Notes under the pieces: model-generated
Databases searched by the model: none
What the model was told of the DNA's origin: nothing
Seen by the model: only the letters and a program-made list of their open reading frames with translations
DNA from: Acidimicrobiales bacterium
GTDB taxonomy: Bacteria > Actinomycetota > Acidimicrobiia > Acidimicrobiales > SZUA-35
Assembly (NCBI GenBank): GCA_041394265.1
Contig: JAWKIO010000005.1
Coordinates: 1,364,001 to 1,428,000 of the forward strand
DNA length: 64,000 nucleotides
Direction: 5' to 3'
Shown: piece by piece, positions 16,018-24,329 of the stretch
Numbering within the stretch: position 1 is the first letter of the stretch
How the letters are laid out: every line of letters starts with the position of its first letter
Made by a program: the position numbers and the translations under genes

Positions 16018-16488
16018 TCAGCAACACGACGCCCCTGCGCCAGCTTCGGCATCCTGGTCGACGGCGGGCGCCGGAGCACAGCATTGAACGCCGGCGTTGG
16101 CGCCGGCGACGACGTTCTGGAGTTGTTCGGCGTCGGCCCGCTTGACGTACCACTCCCACTTGTTGCCGTCGGGGGCGTACACCCAGGTCTCGGTCTTCTC
16201 GGCATAGCAGCAGACCGTCTCGTCGACGCCAGTGGTCTCGAGGCCGGAATCCGAGAGTCGGGCTTCGGCCGCCAAGACCTCGTCCGACGTTTCGGTCTCG
16301 ACGCCCAGGTGGTTGATACTGCCGTTGTCGCCCGCCCCCTCGAAGAGCACCAGCTTGAGTGGCGGGTTCTCGATGGCGAAGTTGGCGTAGCCGGGTCGAA
16401 TCTTGGCGGGCTCGGCGGCAAACATCTTCGAGTAGAAGTCGATGGCGTCGTCGAGGTTGTCGACGTTGAGGGCGAGCTGGAGACGCAT
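16018..16488 (-). CDS. arsI: ArsI-like C-As lyase / cadmium-inducible VOC protein
   Basis: A 156-residue VOC protein: MRLQLALNVDNLDDAIDFYS, then INHLGVETETSDEVLAAEAR. The diagnostic vicinal cysteine pair VDETVCCYAEKTETWVYAPD and EWYVKRAD follow. ArsI uses Fe(II) and a vicinal thiol pair to split carbon-arsenic bonds in methylarsenite and aromatic arsenicals. The C-terminus adds two more Cys pairs (VQCCAPAPAVDQ and a final SCC), an arsenic-binding tail seen in many ArsI proteins. It is divergent from arsR with 98 bases between starts and opens an arsenic-resistance island. Confidence 0.85.
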   Translation of the reverse strand: MRLQLALNVDNLDDAIDFYSKMFAAEPAKIRPGYANFAIENPPLKLVLFEGAGDNGSINHLGVETETSDEVLAAEARLSDSGLETTGVDETVCCYAEKTETWVYAPDGNKWEWYVKRADAEQLQNVVAGANAGVQCCAPAPAVDQDAEAGAGASCC

Positions 16489-16550
16489 GGGTCGGATCCC
16501 TTTCGTTCAGGCCGAGCACCGGCCCTGCCGTTTCGATGATGATCGATACG

Positions 16551-16586
16551 TTGCCATTCGCATCGACATATGTCAATATGTTTCCC
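16551..16586 (+). promoter_or_regulatory. arsR promoter with palindromic operator
   Basis: A -35-like TTGCCA, a 17-base spacer and a -10-like CAATAT end seven bases before the arsR ATG, so the mRNA should be leaderless. The perfect palindrome GACATATGTC (16565-16574) lies inside the spacer and is a likely ArsR site. On the other strand TTGACA (16576-16571) could be the -35 of arsI, which would let one bound dimer block both genes. Confidence 0.6.
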
Positions 16587-16934
16587 ATGGAAATCTCGAT
16601 GACGTCACTCGAGGCATGCTGCGCTCCATTGTCCGATGCCGCACTCGATGACGACACGGCGAAACAGCTGGCGATCGTGTTCAAGGCGTTGGCCGACCCG
16701 GTTCGCCTCCGCCTGGTGTCGATCGTGGCGTCCGCAGCGAACGGCGAAGTGTGCGCCTGCGACTTTCCCGATCTGGTCGATCGAAGCCAGCCAACCGTGA
16801 GCCACCACCTTGGGATCCTCGTGAAGGCCGGCGTGCTCGACCGAGAGCAGCGGGGCAAATGGGCATGGTTCTCGCTACGCCAGAACCAGCTCGCAGCGTT
16901 GTGCAGCATTCTCGCACCGGCCACCCGTTGTTAA
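16587..16934 (+). CDS. arsR: ArsR-family arsenic-responsive repressor
   Basis: A 115-residue winged-helix repressor. The core is IVFKALADPVRLRLVSIVAS, EVCACDFPDLV and QPTVSHHLGILVKAGVLDRE. Candidate As(III) ligands are the N-terminal pair in LEACCAPL and the Cys-x-Cys of EVCACD, the layout of the actinobacterial ArsR class in which N-terminal thiols join Cys at the start of the DNA-binding domain. Metal binding would release DNA and induce the island. The start next to the promoter was preferred over an ATG 17 codons upstream that would lie within the promoter. Confidence 0.88.
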   Translation: MEISMTSLEACCAPLSDAALDDDTAKQLAIVFKALADPVRLRLVSIVASAANGEVCACDFPDLVDRSQPTVSHHLGILVKAGVLDREQRGKWAWFSLRQNQLAALCSILAPATRC

Positions 16935-16982
16935 CTCAATCAATGTTGACTCAATAGCCAGGGAGCGGATACCGTCCCGAGA
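16934..16982 (+). promoter_or_regulatory. Promoter and ArsR-like box for the arsR-arsC fusion operon
   Basis: TTGACT (16946-16951), an 18-base spacer, TACCGT (16970-16975) and seven bases precede the GTG start. A direct repeat ACTCAAT occurs at 16934-16940 and 16949-16955. TCAA-N6-TTGA overlaps the -35, a spacing typical of ArsR/SmtB operators. Confidence 0.55.
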
Positions 16983-17639
16983 GTGAACCTCAACCGAAGC
17001 GAACGCGCCCGCCTCCATGCCGCACTCGGCGAAGAGCACCGACTCGGCATCGTGGAAGAACTGGCGGTGTCGGATCGATCGCCGTCGGAGTTGGGTCTCC
17101 GGCTGGACCTGCCGACCAATCTGCTGGCGCACCATCTCGACGTCCTCGAAGAGGTCGGGCTCATCGAACGGTTCGTCTCCGCCGGAGACCGTCGCCGCCG
17201 GTATGTTCGCCTCGTTCGAGGACCACTCGCCGATCTGGAACTGGCGACCAATCGCCCCCGGGGGACCGTGATGTTCGTGTGTTCGCACAACTCGGCCCGC
17301 TCACAGCTCGCCGCAGCGCTGTGGCGGGACCGGACCGGTGGTCGAGCGTCGTCGGCCGGCACGGAACCAGCGGCGCAGGTGCATCCTGGTGCGGTCGCAG
17401 CCGCCAAGCGAGCCGGACTCGACCTCTCCACAAGTCGGCCACGCAAGCTCAAGGAGCCGGTGAAGGCCGGGCTGGTCGTGACGGTGTGCGATCGAGCCCA
17501 CGAAGAACTCGAGCCCGAACCCGGATGGTGGCACTGGTCGCTCCCCGATCCGGTCGAGACCGGCAACGATGCCGCCTTCGACGAGGTGATCGCCGACCTC
17601 GACGCTCGCATCGCCACTCTGGGCGGAGGTGTGCGATGA
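16983..17639 (+). CDS. ArsR-type regulator fused to low-molecular-weight-phosphatase-type arsenate reductase
   Basis: A 218-residue two-domain protein. Residues 1-80 are a winged helix (LHAALGEEHRLGIVEELAVS, LPTNLLAHHLDVLEEVGLIE, DRRRRYVRLVRG). Residues 93-218 are an arsenate reductase of the LMW-phosphatase fold, with the P-loop CSHNSARS (Cys100-x5-Arg106) and the acid in WSLPDPVETG. The second domain reduces As(V) to As(III). Cys residues for an ArsR-type sensor are not evident in the first domain, so it may sense its own catalysis or phosphate-like ligands. The stop overlaps the GAPDH ATG. Confidence 0.88.
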   Translation: MNLNRSERARLHAALGEEHRLGIVEELAVSDRSPSELGLRLDLPTNLLAHHLDVLEEVGLIERFVSAGDRRRRYVRLVRGPLADLELATNRPRGTVMFVCSHNSARSQLAAALWRDRTGGRASSAGTEPAAQVHPGAVAAAKRAGLDLSTSRPRKLKEPVKAGLVVTVCDRAHEELEPEPGWWHWSLPDPVETGNDAAFDEVIADLDARIATLGGGVR

Positions 17640-18652
17640 CCGTCCGCATCGGTATCAACGGCTTCGGCCGCATCGGACGCCTCGTCGTTCGAGGGTTGCG
17701 CCAGCATCCTGAGCTGGAGCTGGCGCACATCAACGAACCAAAGGCCGACGCCACCACCTCGGCGCACCTGTTGGAGTTCGACACCGTCCATGGCCGACTC
17801 GACGCCGACATCGCGACCGACGGCGACACCATCACCCTCGACGGCCGCACGATCACGCACAGCTCGTTCGACACGCCTGGCGCGGTGCCCTGGGCTGACC
17901 ACGGGGTCGACATCGTGCTCGAAGCCTCGGGCAAGTTCCGTACCACCGAACTCCTCCAGCCCTACCTCGACGGCGGGGTACGCAAGGTGATCGTGGCGGC
18001 GCCGGTGAAGAGCGACGGTGTGCTCAACGTCGTGATGGGCTGCAACGACCACCTCTACGACCCGGCGTCGGATCACATCGTCACCGCCGCATCGTGCACC
18101 ACCAACTGTCTCGCTCCGGTGGTGAAGGTGGTCCACGAGGGGATCGGGATCGAGCGGGGTGTGATCACTACCATCCACGACGTCACCAACACCCAGGTCA
18201 TCGTCGACGCCCCACACAAGGACCTGCGCCGGGCCCGCTCGGCGCTGAACTCGCTCATTCCCACCTCGACCGGTTCGGCAACGGCGATCACGCTCATCTA
18301 CCCCGAACTCACCGGCAAACTCGACGGCATCGCCGTCCGAGTGCCGCTACTCAACGCCTCGCTCACCGATGCCGTATTCACCGTTGCCCGAGACACCACC
18401 GTCGACGAGGTCAACGAGCTGTTCCGCACCGCGGCCGACGGCGACCTCGCAGGGATCCTCGGGTACGAGACCCGGCCACTCGTCTCGGCCGACTACGTGA
18501 ACGACACTCGCTCCGGCATCGTCGACGCCCCCTCCACGATGGTCACCGACGGCCGGCTGGTGAAGGTACTGGCGTGGTACGACAACGAATACGGCTACGC
18601 GTTCCGCATGGCCGACCTCGCCGCCAGGATCGCTCGCGACCTCGGGGCCTGA
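17636..18652 (+). CDS. ArsJ-associated glyceraldehyde-3-phosphate dehydrogenase
   Basis: A complete 338-residue type I GAPDH: NAD-binding GINGFGRIGRLVVRG, catalytic Cys154 in AASCTTNC, His in HDVTNTQ, and terminal WYDNEYGYAFRMADL. Its place between an arsenate reductase gene and arsJ shows the arsenic-detoxification role. It forms the unstable 1-arseno-3-phosphoglycerate from arsenate and GAP, which ArsJ then pumps out. It is translationally coupled to the upstream gene (ATGA), and only three bases separate it from arsJ. It may not be the glycolytic enzyme of the cell. Confidence 0.92.
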   Translation: MTVRIGINGFGRIGRLVVRGLRQHPELELAHINEPKADATTSAHLLEFDTVHGRLDADIATDGDTITLDGRTITHSSFDTPGAVPWADHGVDIVLEASGKFRTTELLQPYLDGGVRKVIVAAPVKSDGVLNVVMGCNDHLYDPASDHIVTAASCTTNCLAPVVKVVHEGIGIERGVITTIHDVTNTQVIVDAPHKDLRRARSALNSLIPTSTGSATAITLIYPELTGKLDGIAVRVPLLNASLTDAVFTVARDTTVDEVNELFRTAADGDLAGILGYETRPLVSADYVNDTRSGIVDAPSTMVTDGRLVKVLAWYDNEYGYAFRMADLAARIARDLGA

Positions 18653-18655
18653 GCC

Positions 18656-19903
18656 GTGCAACTGCGCAACTACGTTCTCGTCACCGCCGGCTACTGGGCG
18701 TTCACACTGACCGACGGCGCCCTGCGCATGCTGGTCCTGCTGCACTTCCACGACCTCGGCTACTCGCCGGTCTCGATCGCGTTTCTGTTCCTGCTCTACG
18801 AGTTCATGGGGATCGTCACCAATCTCCTCGGCGGATGGGTCGGTGCCCGCTCAGGTCTCAATCGCACCCTGCTCGTCGGACTCGGGCTCCAGATCGTCGC
18901 CCTCGCCGCGCTCACGTTCCACGATGCGTCATGGCCCGAGCTTGCGTCGGTTGGGTACGTGATGGGCTTCCAGGCGCTGTCGGGTGTGGCCAAGGACCTG
19001 ACGAAGATGAGCTCGAAGAGTGCCGTGAAGTTCGTCGCCGGCGACGGCGCCCTGTTCCGGATGGTCGCCATCCTCACCGGATCGAAGAATGCATTGAAGG
19101 GCGTTGGGTTCTTCCTCGGCGCCGCCCTGCTGTCGTGGTTGGGCTACGACGCCGCGCTCTGGGCGATGGCCGGTCTCATCGCCGTCGCGCTGGTATCGGT
19201 CGGGGTGTTGTTGAACGAGGACATCGGCAAGGCCAAGAAGAAGCCGGCGCTGCGATCGATCCTGTCCAAGTCCACCGCCATCAACCGACTCTCCGCCGCA
19301 CGGTTCTTCCTGTTCGGGTCTCGCGACATCTGGTTCGTCGTGGCGCTGCCGGTGTTCCTCGACGAAGTGCTCGGCTGGTCGTACGAGGGCATCGGCGGGT
19401 TCCTCGCCGCCTGGGTCATCGGCTACGGCATGATTCAGTCGATCGCCCCCCGACTGTTGCGCTCGACCAAGGGTGATCTCGACGCCGAGATCGCTGCTGC
19501 TCGCACCTGGGCGCTCCTGCTTGCCGCCGTCTCGGCGGTGATCGCCATCCTCGTCGCGCTCGACATCGCCACCACGGTGGCGATCGTCGGCGGACTGATC
19601 GTGTTCGGCGCCGTGTTCGCAGTGAACTCGTCGCTGCACTCGTACCTGATCCTGGCCTACAGCCAGGGCGACGACGTCAGCCTCGACGTCGGCTTCTACT
19701 ACTCGGCCAACGCCACGGGGCGCCTCGTAGGCACCCTCCTGTCCGGCGTGCTCTACCTGTGGGGTGGACTCGACGCTGCGCTCTGGGGCTCGACCGGTTT
19801 CGTGGTCACCACGTGGCTCCTCACCTTTCGGCTCACGAGCAGCGCCGACCTCGCCTCCCATCAGGACCAGACGGCGGTCAGCGGCTCGCCAGCAGCGCTT
19901 TGA
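18656..19903 (+). CDS. arsJ: ArsJ organoarsenical MFS efflux permease
   Basis: A 415-residue membrane protein of the major facilitator superfamily with about 11-12 hydrophobic segments. It starts LRNYVLVTAGYWAFTLTDGA and shows GLNRTLLVGLGLQIVALAAL, AAVSAVIAILVALDIATTVA and the ArsJ-typical GVAKDLTKMSSKSAVKF. Known ArsJ exports 1-arseno-3-phosphoglycerate made by the coupled GAPDH, a route for arsenate resistance without reduction. The GTG start immediately follows the gapdh stop. The last 26 bases overlap the convergent thioredoxin gene. Confidence 0.9.
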   Translation: MQLRNYVLVTAGYWAFTLTDGALRMLVLLHFHDLGYSPVSIAFLFLLYEFMGIVTNLLGGWVGARSGLNRTLLVGLGLQIVALAALTFHDASWPELASVGYVMGFQALSGVAKDLTKMSSKSAVKFVAGDGALFRMVAILTGSKNALKGVGFFLGAALLSWLGYDAALWAMAGLIAVALVSVGVLLNEDIGKAKKKPALRSILSKSTAINRLSAARFFLFGSRDIWFVVALPVFLDEVLGWSYEGIGGFLAAWVIGYGMIQSIAPRLLRSTKGDLDAEIAAARTWALLLAAVSAVIAILVALDIATTVAIVGGLIVFGAVFAVNSSLHSYLILAYSQGDDVSLDVGFYYSANATGRLVGTLLSGVLYLWGGLDAALWGSTGFVVTTWLLTFRLTSSADLASHQDQTAVSGSPAAL

Positions 19904-20114
19904 TCTGATCAGCCGGAGGAACCCGGCCCGACACGACGACTTCGTCGTCGATCACCAGTGCCGGGGTCGACATCACGCCCCAGCCGACGATCTCGCCGGG
20001 GTCGGTCACCTTGTCGATCTCGAGGTCGAGGCCGAGGTCGGCGAGCGCTGTGCGCGTGTTGGCTTCGAGGTTGTTGCAGTTCACACAGCCGGTGCCGAGG
20101 ATCTTGATGTCCAT
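19878..20114 (-). CDS. small thioredoxin-fold protein (redox-active disulfide protein 2 type)
   Basis: A 78-residue mini-thioredoxin with the active-site Cys10-x-x-Cys13 (GTGCVNCNNLEANTRTAL) and the cis-Pro region GWGVMSTPALVIDDEVVVSG. This family (TM0996/MTH895) is commonly encoded beside ArsP-type permeases, as here: it follows the arsP gene by about 28 bases on the same strand. It probably keeps arsenic species or the permease reduced. The ATG with AAAGGCAC upstream was chosen over a start nine codons earlier. Confidence 0.85.
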   Translation of the reverse strand: MDIKILGTGCVNCNNLEANTRTALADLGLDLEIDKVTDPGEIVGWGVMSTPALVIDDEVVVSGRVPPADQIKALLASR

Positions 20115-20142
20115 CACGGTGTGCCTTTCGAGCATGCCCATT

Positions 20143-21198
20143 TCAGAGCACGAGATTGAAGGTGAGACCGGTCGCCAGGATCCCGACGGCGACGACGCCG
20201 ACGTACGTGACGATCAGCTTGGGTTTGAGCACCCGCCGCAGCAGGATCAGCTCAGGAAGCGAGAGGGCGACCACGCTCATCATGAACGCCAGCAGGGTGC
20301 CCATCGGCATGCCCTTGTCGTGGAGGACCTCGACGAGGGGCAGCACGCCGGCAGCGTTGGAGTACAGCGGGACGCCGAGTCCGACGGCGATCGGCACCCC
20401 CAGCGGACCAGCCGCGTGATCGGCGAACCACGCTTCGGGTGCCCACCCGTGGATCGCTCCGCCGAGCGCGATGCCGACGAGCAGATAGGGCCAGATCTTG
20501 CGAAGAATGGTGCGCACCTCTTCGCGACCCATCGCCAGGCGGTCGTCCCACGACAATCCCTTTGACGGGTCGATCTGTTTGCCACGGAGCTTGGTCTCGA
20601 ACACGAACGGTTCCACCCACCGTTCCAACCCGAGCCGACCGAGCATGGTGCCGGCGAGCACGGCGATCAGCAGACCTGATGCGATGTAGAGGGCGGTGAT
20701 CTTCCAGCCGAACAGCCCGAACAACAGCACGATCGCCACTTCGTTCACCATCGGCGACGCGATCAGGAACGACAGGGTCACACCGAGAGGGACGCCGGCG
20801 GCGACGAACCCCATGAACACCGGGACGGCCGAGCACGAGCAGAACGGCGTCACCACCCCCAACCCGGCCGCGGCGACGTTGCCGACGCCTTCGCGCCTCC
20901 CGCCCAGCAAGGCTCGAGTGCGTTCGACCGACATGAAGCTGCGCAGCACCGTCACCACGAAGATCACCCCGGAGAGCAGCAGTGCGATCTTGGTGACGTC
21001 GTAGAAGAAGAAGTGGACCGCCTGACCCCAGTGCGACGTCCGGTCCAGACCTGCGGTGTCGTAGATCAGCCAGTCCCAGAACGGCTGGTTCCAGTGGTAC
21101 AACGCCCACCACACGAGCGCCGCCGCTCCGAGCGGCCCCCAACGCCGAACGGCACGACCAGTCGAGTCGTCCGTGCGCGTCGTCAGGCTCGTCGTCAT
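20143..21198 (-). CDS. arsP: ArsP-type permease (organoarsenical efflux, DUF318 family)
   Basis: A 351-residue polytopic protein. The diagnostic loop TPFCSCSAVPVFMGFVAAG and the second-half SNAAGVLPLVEVLHDKGMP identify the ArsP/DUF318 permease family, which exports trivalent methyl- and aromatic arsenicals. The N-terminal ~40 residues are cytoplasmic and an internal loop (ETKLRGKQIDPSKGLSWDD) is charged. The ATG has GAGGTGGTGAG just upstream. With ArsI, ArsJ/GAPDH and ArsC in the same island, inorganic and organic arsenic are both covered. A role in export of other metalloid or metal-thiol species is possible. Confidence 0.85.
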   Translation of the reverse strand: MTTSLTTRTDDSTGRAVRRWGPLGAAALVWWALYHWNQPFWDWLIYDTAGLDRTSHWGQAVHFFFYDVTKIALLLSGVIFVVTVLRSFMSVERTRALLGGRREGVGNVAAAGLGVVTPFCSCSAVPVFMGFVAAGVPLGVTLSFLIASPMVNEVAIVLLFGLFGWKITALYIASGLLIAVLAGTMLGRLGLERWVEPFVFETKLRGKQIDPSKGLSWDDRLAMGREEVRTILRKIWPYLLVGIALGGAIHGWAPEAWFADHAAGPLGVPIAVGLGVPLYSNAAGVLPLVEVLHDKGMPMGTLLAFMMSVVALSLPELILLRRVLKPKLIVTYVGVVAVGILATGLTFNLVL

Positions 21199-21261
21199 CT
21201 CACCACCTCGCTCGACCGACTCATCGTCATTCGCTGAGCCGGTGTGAGATAGAGCCGAACG

Positions 21262-22050
21262 TCACCGACCGTGAGCGGGCACCCAGCCCAACTGATGGCG
21301 TAGAACTCGATTCCACTTGTTGGCCGGGAGCTCAGGTCGGGCCAGTGCAAGTCCCGTGCAGTACTTGCTGATGGTGGTCGTACGGTGGCCCGTCTGCCAC
21401 AGCAGCCGATCGACGGCGCACGGCTTCCCGGTCGTCTTGGTTTCGATCAGAGCAAACGGTCCGAGTCCCAGGTCGCTCGAGTCCACTTGCCAGTACAACG
21501 AGGTGTCGATCGTGGCGCGCGCCGCCTCGCCGGAACCGACCAACAGCGTGGTTCGGTGATAGTTCGTCGTCAGCGTGGGCACGAGTTCGCTGGTGAAGGG
21601 CCGGGTCGCATCGATCGATCCGACAACCGCTCGCCCGAACGCCGACAGTCCGCCCTCCTCGGCCGGATCGCAGGCCTCGCGGTGCTTCACGGTCCTGCCG
21701 CGCCGGTCTCTGGTCTTCACCTCCAGCATGCACAGGTCGCTGTCGAGGTAGAGGCGGGTTCGCACCTTGAACCGCGATGGCCGGCGCCGTGCGGCGTCGA
21801 GATACGAGTCGAGCCGTGGGGTATCGAAGTACACCGAGCGGTAGCGGAACCTCGTGCGGTCGCCGATCGTCAGCACCCTGCCTTCGTCGGCGATCGCATC
21901 GACGAGTTGCGGTAGCACCGTGACGGGCACCACGTACTTTCGGTCCTTGCGGGTCTGCAGCTCGGCGGTCGCGACGAGTTCCTCCAACCCGACACCGTCA
22001 AGATGTGCGAGGAGCCCGTCGAGATCGATCCCCGTGTCCGGGAGCGTCAT
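21262..22050 (-). CDS. VTC-domain protein (polyphosphate polymerase-like)
   Basis: A 262-residue protein of the VTC domain, a tunnel-shaped CYTH-like fold that in yeast makes polyphosphate from ATP. Basic and acidic tunnel residues are visible: RKDRKYVVPVTVLPQ, YRSVYFDTPRLDSYLDAARR, KVRTRLYLDSDLCMLEVKTR, LIETKTTGKP and SKYCTGLAL. The start overlaps the stop of the DUF4956 gene (ATGA). VTC, DUF4956 and CotH-kinase proteins are found together in many bacteria, presumably as one surface or polymer pathway. The product of the bacterial enzyme is not settled. Confidence 0.85.
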   Translation of the reverse strand: MTLPDTGIDLDGLLAHLDGVGLEELVATAELQTRKDRKYVVPVTVLPQLVDAIADEGRVLTIGDRTRFRYRSVYFDTPRLDSYLDAARRRPSRFKVRTRLYLDSDLCMLEVKTRDRRGRTVKHREACDPAEEGGLSAFGRAVVGSIDATRPFTSELVPTLTTNYHRTTLLVGSGEAARATIDTSLYWQVDSSDLGLGPFALIETKTTGKPCAVDRLLWQTGHRTTTISKYCTGLALARPELPANKWNRVLRHQLGWVPAHGR

Positions 22051-22646
22051 GCTTCGAGCTCCACTGCCTGCGACCCCGCCGAGGGCGCGATCGGCGAGGG
22101 CCCGCCAGCAATCTCGAAGCGGACATCGACGTCGGTGGTGTCGTTGACCAGGTCGACGCGGCGAACCGTGATGCGGTGCACCTTCGCCGAGAGCAAACGC
22201 TCGAGGTGCGCAATCAGCTGGTTCTCGTCGGTGAAGGCACGATCGAGGTTCATGCGCTGTGACCGGTAGCGACCAAGGAGCCGGCCATGGTCGCCGATGT
22301 ACAGGACGGCGAGCAACGCGGCCATCAGTGCAGGGGCCAACCACATGGGCGAAATCGGGACGCCTCCAAGCACCCCGAGCGCCAGCGACACGAAGTAGTA
22401 GGCGACCTCGGGCTGATCGAGCTCGGAGGATCGCAGCCGGATGATCGACAGCACGCCGAAGAGTCCCAGCCCCAGTCCGGCGGTCACATCGGTCGAGGTG
22501 AAGGCCTCGGCAACCGCCAGCACCCCGATGTTGACGCCGAGATACGACACGACGAGATCACGTCGGCGGTGGCGAGGCAAGTACAGCCCGAAGGTCAGGA
22601 TGGACACTGCCACCAGGTCGAGTACGAACGGAAGCGTGGTTTTCAT
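22047..22646 (-). CDS. DUF4956 membrane protein
   Basis: A 199-residue protein with about four membrane segments in its first 125 residues (FVLDLVAVSILTFGLYLP, YLGVNIGVLAVAEAF, GLGLGLFGVLSIIRLR, APALMAALLAVLYIG). A cytoplasmic ACT-like ending follows (LIAHLERLLSAKVHRITVRR, DVDVRFEIAG). The GLFGVLSIIRLRSSELDQPE loop is the family signature. GGAGAAGGGCC precedes the ATG. It is first in the leftward operon with the VTC gene and divergent from the CotH gene, with direct repeats in the space between. Confidence 0.82.
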   Translation of the reverse strand: MKTTLPFVLDLVAVSILTFGLYLPRHRRRDLVVSYLGVNIGVLAVAEAFTSTDVTAGLGLGLFGVLSIIRLRSSELDQPEVAYYFVSLALGVLGGVPISPMWLAPALMAALLAVLYIGDHGRLLGRYRSQRMNLDRAFTDENQLIAHLERLLSAKVHRITVRRVDLVNDTTDVDVRFEIAGGPSPIAPSAGSQAVELEA

Positions 22647-22700
22647 GCGGCCCTTCTCCGAAGGTGAACGAACGGTGACGAAACGTTTAACGGGGCACCT

Positions 22701-22717
22701 TGTGAGATCCCTGTGAG
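22701..22717 (+). promoter_or_regulatory. OmpR-type direct repeat, first pair
   Basis: TGTGAG occurs twice with an 11-base period (22701-22706 and 22712-22717). An 11-base spacing is what tandem OmpR/PhoB-type response regulators bind. Such a regulator is encoded at the end of the rightward operon. Confidence 0.5.
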
Positions 22718-22743
22718 CACACATGGAATCTTCTGACGTCCGC

Positions 22744-22761
22744 TCACAGAAAGTTCACAGA
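22744..22761 (-). promoter_or_regulatory. OmpR-type direct repeat, second pair, opposite orientation
   Basis: TCACAGA occurs twice with an 11-base period (22744-22750 and 22755-22761). On the minus strand it reads TCTGTGA, the same half-site as the first pair but pointing the other way, as would suit control of both divergent arms. Confidence 0.5.
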
Positions 22762-22817
22762 CACCATGAAGACAATGGCCAGAGTGTGTCGGTTCGATGG
22801 TCGGTCAGGAGGTCTTC

Positions 22818-24329
22818 ATGTCGATCAGAACAACACTCTGCGCCGTTGGCGTCGCCGCACTCCTCGTCTCCGCCTGTGGCGGCAGCGATGACCCGGCCGC
22901 CGAGGAATCCAGCGCCGAGGCAGCCAACGCTGCGTCGACGTCCGAATCGGAGACGGTCTCCGCCGATGGAACGGCGTTGTTCGACGCGTCGGTGGTCCAT
23001 GACCTCGAGCTCAGCTACGTGCAGGAGGACTACGACGCAATGATCGCCACGCTCGCCGACACAGGCGAGAAGGAGTGGATCGAGGTGACGGTCACCATCG
23101 ACGGCGTCACCTACGAGCGGGCCGGCGCTCGCCTGAAGGGCAACTCGTCGCTCGCCGGCCTGTCCGGCGGCTTCGGTGGAGGACCAGGAGGAGGCCTCGC
23201 TGGCGGCGACGCTGCCGATAGGCCGGAACTTCCCGACGGCGCGGGAGGCGCCGGCGGCCGACCCGGAGGGTTCGGCGGTGGTGGAGTCGGCGGCGGAGTG
23301 TCGGCAGACGACCCTGAAGGCCTGCCGTGGCTGATTCGCCTCGATCAGTTCGTTGAGGGCCAGCAACACCAGGGCTACGTGGACATCGTGGTCCGCTCGA
23401 ACAACTCGCAGACCTCGCTCAACGAGGCCGTCGCGCTGGATCTCTTGCGCGAGGCAGGATTGGCCTCGCAAGAGGCTGCCCATGTCGCCTTCTCGGTCAA
23501 CGGAGGTGACGCAGCGCTGCGTCTGATGATCGAGCACCCCTCCGACGATGCTTGGCAGGACTCGAGCTTCGCCGACTCGGGTGCTCTCTACAAAGCCGAG
23601 AGCACCGGAGATTGGTCCTACCGGGGTGACGACCCTGACTCGTACAACGACGTCTTCGATCAGGAGGGCGGCAAGAAGGTGGCCGATCTCACGCCGCTCA
23701 TCGACTTCCTCCAGTTCATCAACGAATCCGACGACGCCACCTTTGCGGACGAGCTGGCCGATCGTCTCGACATCGAGTCGTTTGCGACCTACTTGGCCAT
23801 GATGGAGCTCGTGCAGAACTTCGACGACATCGACGGACCGGGCAACAACTCGTATCTGTGGTGGGACGCATCGTCGGAGCAGTTCACGGTCGTGCCCTGG
23901 GACATGAACCTCGCATTCGGCGGACTCGGTGGAGGCGGCGGCTTCGGCGGGGGCGGGTTTCCTCCGGGGGGAGCCCCCGATGGCGCACCTGCCAATGGTG
24001 AGATTCCGGAAGGCTTCGAGCCTCCCGAAGATGGCGACCTACCTGAGGGGTTCGCCCCGCCCGAAGGCTTCGAGCAGGGCCGTGGTGGCGCCGGAGGGTT
24101 CGGACGATCGAACACGCTCGTCGAACGGTTCCATGCCAACGACGAATTCGAGGCGCTCTACCAGCAGCAGCTCGACGACCTCGAGGCGTCGTTGTTCGAA
24201 TCGGGCACCGCCGAACAACTCCTGGCCGATCGAGCATCGGTACTGACCGAGCAGGCAACAGCATTGGTCGACGCTGCGACCGTCGAGCAGGAGGCCAACT
24301 CGATCGCAGAATCGATGCGTCGACAATGA
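22818..24329 (+). CDS. CotH-kinase family lipoprotein
   Basis: A 503-residue secreted lipoprotein: basic start, hydrophobic core and the lipobox LLVSACGG (Cys near residue 19). The CotH atypical kinase fold follows, with VTIDGVTYERAGARLKGNSS (strand before the nucleotide site), LPWLIRLDQFVEGQQHQGY, NEAVALDLLREAGLASQEAA, LYKAEST and FTVVPWDMNLAFGG, where WDMN is the usual metal-binding Asp motif. Gly-rich inserts (near residues 113-160 and 365-430) interrupt the fold, a common feature of this family. CotH proteins phosphorylate proteins or attach to the envelope; the substrate here is unknown. A strong AGGAGG precedes the ATG. The stop overlaps the response-regulator start. Confidence 0.85.
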   Translation: MSIRTTLCAVGVAALLVSACGGSDDPAAEESSAEAANAASTSESETVSADGTALFDASVVHDLELSYVQEDYDAMIATLADTGEKEWIEVTVTIDGVTYERAGARLKGNSSLAGLSGGFGGGPGGGLAGGDAADRPELPDGAGGAGGRPGGFGGGGVGGGVSADDPEGLPWLIRLDQFVEGQQHQGYVDIVVRSNNSQTSLNEAVALDLLREAGLASQEAAHVAFSVNGGDAALRLMIEHPSDDAWQDSSFADSGALYKAESTGDWSYRGDDPDSYNDVFDQEGGKKVADLTPLIDFLQFINESDDATFADELADRLDIESFATYLAMMELVQNFDDIDGPGNNSYLWWDASSEQFTVVPWDMNLAFGGLGGGGGFGGGGFPPGGAPDGAPANGEIPEGFEPPEDGDLPEGFAPPEGFEQGRGGAGGFGRSNTLVERFHANDEFEALYQQQLDDLEASLFESGTAEQLLADRASVLTEQATALVDAATVEQEANSIAESMRRQ

